Origin: Bolinopsis microptera
Lineage: Eukaryota > Ctenophora > Tentaculata > Lobata > Bolinopsidae
Direction: 5' to 3'
DNA length: 64,000 nucleotides
Assembly: GCF_026151205.1 (NCBI RefSeq)
Contig: NC_087078.1
Location: 2,063,675 to 2,127,674, forward strand
Below, in pieces: positions 59,344 through 64,000 of the stretch (its first letter is position 1; each line of letters opens with the position of its first letter). The notes beneath the pieces were generated by a model. That model was not told where the DNA came from. It saw only the letters and a list, made by a program, of their open reading frames with translations, and made no database searches. The translations under genes were made by a program, and so were the position numbers.

Positions 59344-60396
59344 GTCGATGAATAACTGGACATAACATTGTAGATTACATATGGGTAAAGAGACACAATT
59401 TATTTGCAGAATTTTATCGCAACTTAATCATTTTTATTGCGATAAAACAATAATTTCAGACTGATTTTTATTTTGTAAGATACTGACGGACGTTTTAAAT
59501 TTCTAACCTAGAAAAATATGAACATATTTCTTAATTTTCATTATGTTAATTAATGGTAGTGAACCGCCAGTAAATATTATACGAATTTTCAATTATTATT
59601 CATCTGATAATTTACAAATAGAATAAACACTTTTTAATCGATGATAAGAAAATATTACAATTACAATAAATTGATTTAGTTTTTCAAAATAAAATTTCCG
59701 ATACAATTGAAAAATATTTCTTTGTTTTAACCAATAAAAAGTTTCCTTTCGAGATCTTAGTGATGATATAAAATTACAACAATCAGCTCCTCAGTGGCGT
59801 AACGTTGCCTGGGGCCCTTCGTTACGACACTGGCTCTTCTTATAGTTTTAACTTGCCCAACAATAAATTAATTTAAATTCAATTATACCTTTAAGTGAAA
59901 GTCATCATCATGATTATGCATGCGTAATACTACCAAACGTGACGCTCGCGTTCAAAAGGTTCAACATATTTGCTCCGTTTAATTGAGCGAACAGAACATG
60001 AAAACAGCGATATCATAGTAGCCAGCCTCGCCCATGTTCAGCCCCTTCACCATGTCCCTCCACCAGGCCCAGTGGTCCGCACTGTCCAGCAGAACTGCGG
60101 CTGTTCCTTCGTCACCGTCAGTCATTACTTTTGCTACATCCTCCAGTATCTAAAATTGGGTTTGTTTTAGGAAAAAAAAATGTGAATTGCAGACGTTTAA
60201 TTTGGAACTTTTAAATGTTCCCTGACACACGTACTGATGTGAATTTTAAAGCTTGCGCTAAAAACGAATCAGCTGCCAGATTGAAAATTTTCGGCTTTTT
60301 GTTTGACAACCCTTCCCCATCAATCGAGTAAAATAGACTTATAAAATTACGGCAGTCTACAAATTAATCAATTTAATGAATCGATAGTAATATGAA
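59344..60396. other. Region between EEP copy D and the secreted-protein gene
   Basis: AT-rich and shared with the region after copy B. It contains the CAGTGGCGTAACGTTGCC and TTTGCTCCGTTTAATTGAGC blocks. No gene is seen. Confidence 0.4.
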
Positions 60397-62046
60397 TCAA
60401 TTAATTAAATCGTCTGTTACCTCCAAATCACCGAGGTCGAAGTCCAGTTTACGGAAATCTGGGCGAGGAGTCCTCAGATAGTCAATATTGGAATTATCCC
60501 CCCAGCAAAAATCGTAGTCGTAGTCATACTCTTCATCCATACTTCGTTTAGCTCTTCCCTCTTTGGACAAATCTGGGAGTTTTAGTTCAGTATAAACACC
60601 AAATATTAATGTTCCATCGTACAACTCTGAAAGATTATTAATATAAGTAAATTTTAAATTTTCACTAAAAGTTTTTTTTTCTAAGTCTAATTTTTTTTTC
60701 CGTTTTTAAACTAGCATCTAATATTGATTCGGATAAAAAAGTGTTTAGTGCGTGCCAGTACGAAACACTTAAGTTTAGATAAGACTGTTACGAACCTAGC
60801 CAAAACACCTAAACCTATACTCACAACGAGCGGTAATAGTTTCATTTCCCGAAGTAATTCCAGGGTATCGTAGCTTGAAAGCAAGAAAATGAAGATAATT
60901 CAGCACATCGTTATTTTCAACGTCTGTCACACAAGCGCAAATATCTGACTGCGGGTCCAAAAGCCGCGCGATCATCTTGTAGCTCCGAGCGACACTATCC
61001 CACATCTCCGACATGTGAAGAACGTGGGTTAACTTCACTAAGATGTTTTGGTTCCTTGACCCCCAGCCGGTTCGGTTCATGTTCCGCATTACCTGGACAG
61101 AGTTATTAATTTTGTTAAAAATACAGTAGAGCTTTATCCAGGTTTACATATGAGAAATACTGATTTCAGTGATGTGATCCACGTAAATATAAAGTCGACC
61201 GATGACGGTGATTTCTTGTGTAATGTAACGGGGATTTTAGAAAAGCTAGCTACATTATTACCAAGTCAAAGCTCCTCATGCCAATTGTAGAGAAGTCCTC
61301 ATCGTATCCTACCAGTGGGGCGTTAGGAACCACTCTCTTCTCAGCTCCCAGATCAAAGTTCACTGAAAATTAAATTGAAGCATTATATTAAGATTAAGAC
61401 TTTCAATTTGAATAAAAACTAAGGTTATAATCTACTTATTGGTGATATTTCTATTGTAAGTTGTAACGTGCCCAACTATAGTAGCATGATCTGACGAAAC
61501 TACCGGTAGTTAGTAGTTACCTAACTTAGTACATTTTTATTTGATCAATAATAATACAATAAGTAGGTTATACTTATAACTTGTAATAAAAGTATCAGCA
61601 ATAATCTAAGATAACAATTTAATCAGAAAGCTGAGTTCCCACCTTCAAGCGTGCAACAACAAACCTGTTGGGATGCCGTTCTCCTCGGTAGCATCACTCT
61701 TGAAGTAATAACGGATGTCCTCCAAAGCCAGGGAGTGGATGGAGTGAGCTACCATAGGAGCAAAACCACTCGTTAACCCCGCATCTGACATGATCCTCGG
61801 ACACTCATTTGGGGTGGGCACTGAAACATTAGTATTCTGTTATTCACGCGTCACGGCACGGTAACAGATAAGGTTATTATATAATATAAGTCACGATCAA
61901 TATTTAATTACAATTTTTTATTGATTTTAGGACGTTCTTACAAATAGCATTCTGATCTGTAATTAAAATACATTCAACGTTTTTACATTACCTGCTGTGA
62001 TTGCAGTGATAGCAACTAGGAGTGAGATGATACCGATCATTCTCAT
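60397..62046 (-). CDS. Secreted protein of unknown family, multi-exon
   Basis: Minus-strand exons in order: 61992-62046 (ATG at 62046-62044, signal peptide MRMIGIISLLVAITAITA), 61665-61820 (PTPNECPRIMSDAGLTSGF...ALEDIRYYF), and 61262-61362 (NFDLGAEKRVVPNAPLVGYD...MRSFDL), all in phase with GT-AG sites. If the GTAATA donor after exon 3 is not used, the protein ends at TAG 61250-61252, giving a short secreted protein of about 105 residues. If used, it joins in phase to 60825-61092 (MNRTGWGSRNQNILVKL...ITAR). The next exon (60409-60626) would give a TAG at the junction in this copy, though not in the 37.7 kb copy. Dibasic KR sites suggest possible processing. An AG just before the ATG suggests a 5' untranslated exon upstream. 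No family is recognised. Confidence 0.6.
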
Positions 62047-63611
62047 TCTGTCTGAAATATTGTAAGTGAATATTCACTAATAGACTCTACATTATAAATA
62101 TAATATGTTAAGAACATAATGCTTCAGGTGTCTGAGATATGCATATTCATTTAAAGAGTTGTTTATTACTTTTAATGATATTTTAATATTAAATCCATAT
62201 GAAAAAGTTTACTTTTAATGAAATCGACAAATTCCGTCAATACAACAAACATGGCCTTTCAAAATTGAATATAATCGCGTCTCAACAAAACATTTTATTT
62301 TTCTGAAAAAGAAAGCCACGTGAGAAACTGGCAAACAAATACGGTAATGAGGCAGATTTTATTTTACCTGCTGCACAGTGCACATAAATACATGGTTTCT
62401 AACGTGGTGATTGCGTGGCTTCGTTATATTCAAAATATGATTAACCACTTTAATTAGATTTTAATTAGATTCAGTGGGAAAGATAAAAACTTATACTAAT
62501 CTCTTGGCAGTATCCTCGAAGCCTGACGCTAAAAATACTGGGAAATATCTCTTTTTGTTCGCAAGTGGTGCGATTTGGCTAATGACAAATCCCTCACAAT
62601 CTACTCGAATTGTAATAGATAATTCTGTCTGGCAGCTGTGATTTGAAATTTAATTTTAAAATCCTAATTGGTTGACCAAATCTAGTTAGTGTTGCCAGTT
62701 ACACTGCGACTGTTATACGAGTTAAATTGATTTCTTATCTAACCAGAAAACTTAATGAGCCCTCAAGTCGCCCTGAAGTCGCCCTGAAGTCACTCTGATG
62801 TGGCTCTGGTGCAGTCTTACTGCTTATGTGCTTATTAAAGTTGCACCGGGCACCCTAGTCCCTCAACCCACGAACTTTCGACTTTTGGTTAGGAAGCTAC
62901 CCTTCACTTCATATATTATTGAAAACTTACATTGTCATGTCTAAATTCACGAGCAGAATTATAGAAAAGCCAAGGATTATATAGCCAAAGTTATTATTTT
63001 ACTGTTACTTTTTTGCAACATTGAAATCATCCCCGGCTCCTTGTCGTATAGCCAGAACTTCACTGCGATAGAAAAAGCTAGGCGATTCTTGAAACAACCT
63101 GCCCGTCTTTGTGAAACTAACAAGCTTGAGATCCTTAGGCACATATTTTAAAATAATAATTCTCGAAGACCTCCTACTTTTAAGCCTTATCAACCTTTAA
63201 AGAAAATATATATGGTAGGGACTTTAGGACTGCTAGTTTTACACTGTATCCAGAAAATCCACATTTTAATAAATATGAAATTTTCACGAGTATGTCTACC
63301 GAATTTATAAATCAAACCAGGAAATAGTTATTCAAAATATTCATAAATCAAATTTCAAAAAAACATCAATTATTACTATTATAATTTTACATTTTGCAAC
63401 ACGGTTTGATAATAAACATTTCAATTATGGTTATCTCAAGAAAAATTATTTTAACTAGCAATTTTGTCGTCCACAAAGTACAAACTTGAATCACCGTACT
63501 TATTTAATATTTCAATCGAAATTTACACAGTCAGTTTATTCCCTAATCCTGAAAACTCAAAATCCTCGGAATCAAAGTCTCAAATCGGAGTTTTTAAAAT
63601 TTTTAGTCCTT
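62047..63611. other. Upstream region of the secreted-protein gene; no gene seen
   Basis: AT-rich stretch. GTCGCCCTGAAGTC is duplicated in tandem near 62768-62792. It may include the 3' untranslated region of the Jupiter/HN1-like gene on the minus strand (below 63612). Confidence 0.35.
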
Positions 63612-63739
63612 CTACCCGAACAGAGAGAGGGAGGTTCGTCCTCCAGGAGGTTGCATGATCTTGGTTGCAGGTTTCTTAGGAGGAGGAAGGGGATGCTCAA
63701 TAACGGGGCTCTTCAGATCGTCCTCTGGTGCTTCCTGAC
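63612..63739 (-). CDS. C-terminal exon of a Jupiter/HN1-like protein
   Basis: The minus-strand exon after the acceptor AATTCAG encodes about 42 residues (QEAPEDDLKSP...HPLPPPKKPATKIM) ending QPPGGRTSLSLFG and stop TAG (63614-63612). Jupiter microtubule-associated homologues (HN1/JPT) end in a PPGG-x-S-S-x-x-x-G motif and have a related PPGGGSNFSLG motif near their start, so the match is good for so short an exon. The rest of the gene lies beyond the right edge. The role in known members is association with microtubules; here it is inferred from the motif alone. Confidence 0.55.
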
Positions 63740-63869
63740 CTGAATTGGTTACATGTGTGTTAATTTATAACTCCTGTGTTGTAATATTTATCTGAGAAAT
63801 ACTCTTTCTAGCCAGAAGGCTACTGTGTTATCCAGCTAGCTGACTCATTACACCACACAACAAATAGGT

Positions 63870-64000
63870 ACAATGCCGACCGGCTATTAACCGGCTCATA
63901 GCCCTTTAACAGCCGGATTATAGCCACAACAATTCACAAGTAAGCGTCGGCTATTAGCCAGCTAATAGAGGGCTGTTAAAGGGCTGTAAGAGGGCTGTTA
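63870..64000. repeat. Short GGCTATTA / GGGCTGTTA repeats
   Basis: Several interspersed direct and inverted copies of CCGGCTATTA, AGCCCTTTAACAGCC and AGGGCTGTTA reach the window edge. They form a small imperfect repeat or hairpin cluster. Confidence 0.55.

Larger units (their letters stand above)
46484..61500. repeat. Segmental tandem unit 3
   Basis: Starts where EEP copy C downstream sequence (GTAAGATACTGAC) meets the upstream sequence of the 495-residue gene (TTGACATATTCATGGCCG). It holds the full unit order and ends in the secreted-gene block. Confidence 0.8.

Overview
This window is animal (metazoan) nuclear DNA, not microbial. Genes are split by short GT-AG introns (about 110-450 nt). 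The DNA is AT-rich and full of minisatellites, MITEs and LINE and DNA-transposon remains. Recognisable families are a papain-like cysteine protease, fucolectin-type lectin domains, a Jupiter/HN1-like C-terminus and an I-group LINE. Short TTAGGG-type telomere-like runs also fit an animal. An aquatic invertebrate is my best guess; the species cannot be settled from sequence alone.

The main structure is a tandem segmental array covering roughly 9.25-61.5 kb, in three diverged units (about 9.25-26.1, 26.1-46.5 and 46.5-61.5 kb). The shared order is: (i) an intronless gene for a basic, coiled-coil, motif-repeat protein of 495 residues (intact in units 1 and 3, 5'-truncated in unit 2); (ii) four exons of a fucolectin/tachylectin-4 (FTP) domain; (iii) a TIR transposon with DUF7869-like transposase remains; (iv) the RT-RNase H-zinc-knuckle tail of an I-group LINE; (v) a tRNA-Thr-like sequence on the minus strand; (vi) a two-exon gene joining zinc modules to an AP-endonuclease-like EEP domain. 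Unit 2 carries two copies of the EEP gene, making four in all. A block with the last exons of a minus-strand secreted-protein gene occurs at 1-1.4, 37.1-38.5 and 59.8-61.1 kb; only the last copy also has the upstream exons, including a signal peptide.

Units differ by clean insertions, each dated by an empty site in another unit: a 976-bp hAT element with 8-bp target duplication inside EEP copy A; a 1251-bp hAT-type element that carries a TATA box and a first coding exon; an 819-bp TA-flanked MITE; a 1384-bp insert with a 21-bp flanking duplication; a 596-bp insert; and a 654-bp probable solo LTR.

Outside the array: 1-2.2 kb is an indel-ridden copy of the 37.1-39.3 kb block (possible uncorrected contig end); 2.2-5.1 kb holds hairpins, a tRNA-like SINE head and a perfect 20-bp tandem repeat; 5.6-8.0 kb holds five exons of the cysteine protease, whose stop codon lies inside a 13-bp minisatellite; 61.2-62.05 kb holds the 5' exons of the secreted-protein gene; and 63.6-63.74 kb holds the last exon of a Jupiter/HN1-like gene running off the right edge.
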